Shown here: positions 61,965-64,000 of the stretch, in pieces
Position numbering within the stretch: the first letter of the stretch is position 1
How the letters are laid out: each line of letters starts with the position of its first letter
Assembly: GCF_032854445.1 (NCBI RefSeq)
Contig: NC_088305.1
Coordinates: 191,001-255,000 of the forward strand
Source: Liolophura sinensis
Taxonomy: Eukaryota > Mollusca > Polyplacophora > Chitonida > Chitonidae
Length of the DNA: 64,000 nt
Direction: 5' to 3'
Made by a program: the position numbers and the translations under genes
Notes under the pieces: generated by a model
What the model was told of the DNA's origin: nothing
Database searches by the model: none
The model's input: only the letters and a program-made list of their open reading frames with translations

Positions 61965-64000
61965 CTATGACCTCATGCCAATGTAGCCTCATGCCATGAA
62001 ACTGTGGCATCATGCCGTGAAACTGTGGCCTCATGCTGTGAAAGCATTACACAGTGCTGGTGTAGCGTGTCATACCAGGAGCATTACACAGTGCTGGTGT
62101 AGTGTGTCATACCAGGAGCATTACACAGTGCTGGTATAGTGTGTCCTACCAGGAGCATTAGACAGTGCTGGTGTAGCATATGTCCTACCTGGAGCATTAC
62201 ACAGTGCTGGTGTAGCCTGTTCTACCAGGAGCATTACACAGTGCTGGTGTAGCATATGTCCTACCTGGAGCATTACACAGTGCTGGTGTAGCATGTCCTA
62301 CCAGGAGCATTGCACAGTGCTGGTGTAGTGTGTCCTACCAGGAGCATTACAAAGTGCTAGTGTAGCCTATGTCCTAACAGGAGCATTAGACAGTGCTGGT
62401 GTAGCATATGTCCTACCTGGAGCATTACACAGTGCTGGTGTAGCCTGTCCTACCAGGAGCATTACACAGTGCTGGTGTAGCGTGTGTCCTGCCAGGAGCA
62501 TTACACAGTCCTGGTGTAGCCAGTGTCCTACCAGGAGCATTGCACAGTGCTGGTGTAGCGTGTGTCCTGTCGGGAGCATTACACAGTGCTGGTGTAGCGT
62601 GTCATACCAGGAGCATTACACAGCGCTGGTGTAGCGTGTCATACCAGGAGCATTACACAGTGCTGGTGTAGTGTGTCCTACCAGGAGCATTACACAATGC
62701 TGGTGTAGTGTGTCCTGCCAGGAGCATTACACAGTGCTGGTGTAGCCTATGTCCTACCAGGAGCATTACACAGTGCTGATGTAGCGTGTGTCCTGCCAGG
62801 ATCATTACACAGTGCTGGCGTAGCCAGTGTCCTACCAGGAGCATTGCACAGTGCGGGTGTAGCGTGTGTCCTGTCGGGAACATTACACAGTGCTGGTGTA
62901 GCCTATGTCCTACCTGGAACATTACACAGTGCTGGTGTAGCATATGTCCTGCCAGGAGCATTACGCAGTTCTGGTGTAGTGTATATCCTACAGGGAGCAT
63001 TACACAGTGCTGGTGTAGCGTGTGTCCTATCGGGAGCATTACACAGTGTATGTCCTACCTGGAACATTACACAGTGCTGGTGGAGCCTGGAACATTACAC
63101 AGTGCTGGTGGAGCCTATGTCCTACCTGGAACATTACACAGTGCTCCTTTAGCCTATGTCCTACCTGGAACATTACACCATGCTGGTGTAGCCTATGTCC
63201 TACCTGGAACATTACACAGTGCTGGTGTAGCGTGTCCTGCCAGGAGCATTACACAGTGCTGGTGTAGAGTATGTCCTACCTGGAACATTACACAGTGCTG
63301 GTGTAGCCTATGTCCTACCTGGAACATTACACAGTGCTAGTGTAGAGTATGGCCTACCAGGAGCATTTCACAGGGCTGGTGTAGCATGTGTCCTATCGGG
63401 AGCATTACACAGTGTATATCCTACCTGGAACATTACACAGGGCTGGTGTAGCCCATGTCCTACCTGGAACATTACACAGTGCTCTTCTAGCCTATGTCCA
63501 ACCTGGAACATTACACAGTGCTGGTGTAGCCTATGTCCTACCTGGAACATTACGCAGTGCTGGTGTAGCATGTCCTACCAGGAGCATTACACAGTGCTGG
63601 TGTAGAGTATGTCCTACCTGGAACATTACACAGTGCTGGTGTAGCCTATGTCCAACCTGGAACATTACACAGTGCTAGTGTAGAGTATGGTCTACCAGGA
63701 GCATTTCACAGGGCTGGTGTAGCATGTGTCCTATCGGGAGCATTACACAGTGTATGTCCTACCTGGAACATTACACAGTGCTCTTGTAGCCTGTCCTACC
63801 TGGAACATTACACAGTGTTGGTGGAGCCTATGTCCTACCTGGAACATTACACAGTGCTCTTGTAGCCTATGTCCTACCTGGAACATTACACAGTGCTGGT
63901 GTAGCGTGTCCTACCAGGAGCATTACACAGTGCTGGTGTAGCCTATGTCCTACCTGGAACATTACACAGTGCTGGTGTAGCCTATGTCCTACCTGGAACA
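61965..64000. repeat. Minisatellite Y, ~37-39-bp unit, ~50 copies, DCTN2 intron 4, runs off the window
   Basis: Short CCTCATGCCATGAAACTGTG repeats (61965-62035) pass into an array of CTACCAGGAGCATTACACAG, TGCTGGTGTAGC and GTGTC, TATGTC or CATATGTC, with GGAGC and GGAAC forms. A mixed block near 63030-63410 recurs near 63410-63780, so segments have been duplicated. It starts about 30 bp after the exon 4 donor but does not contain it. The other end is outside the window. Confidence 0.96.

Overview
This is a window of animal nuclear genome, most likely from a mollusc (probably a bivalve). The genes are split by GT-AG introns, the proteins are metazoan, and the commonest interspersed element is a tRNA-headed SINE with a conserved middle and an ACACCAATCAAATAAATAAA-type tail, of the kind abundant in molluscs. 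The phylum is inferred from general knowledge of such elements; no search was run.

Three conserved genes were assembled exon by exon, with phase checked at every junction. On the minus strand, AVL9 (DENN-family trafficking protein) runs from its start codon at 28543 past the left edge of the window: 12 exons, 780 complete codons seen, 3' end missing. Also on the minus strand, STK16 (Golgi-associated myristoylated kinase) is complete: 7 exons, 56513 to 39465, 308 residues. On the plus strand, DCTN2 (dynamitin, dynactin p50) starts at 57328 and runs off the right edge: 4 exons, 90 residues seen. STK16 and DCTN2 are head to head, with about 0.8 kb between start codons. All three families act in membrane traffic or Golgi/dynein biology, but nothing here shows that they are co-regulated.

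The striking feature is the tandem-repeat load. About two dozen unrelated minisatellite families, with units from 13 bp to about 170 bp, fill roughly half of the 64 kb. They sit mainly inside introns and in the AVL9-STK16 intergenic region. Almost all the long open frames here are artefacts of these arrays.

Several arrays abut an exon, and their unit contains a copy of that exon's splice junction. The AVL9 exon 10 donor is repeated about 19 times with the last ~60 bases of the exon. The exon 5 acceptor is repeated about 24 times, the exon 12 acceptor about 19 times, and the STK16 exon 3 donor more than 50 times. The exon 10 acceptor is captured more weakly. The array at the left edge looks like the acceptor and start of the next AVL9 exon, which should lie just outside the window. 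These arrays place many decoy splice sites next to the true ones.

Other features are an inverted minisatellite (22.8-25.0 kb) with a near-perfect hairpin centre at about 23520, higher-order repeats, two SINE families (three insertions with target-site duplications), a two-copy interspersed repeat, and a MITE-like element with terminal inverted repeats. No rRNA, functional tRNA gene, CRISPR array or bacterial-type operon was seen.
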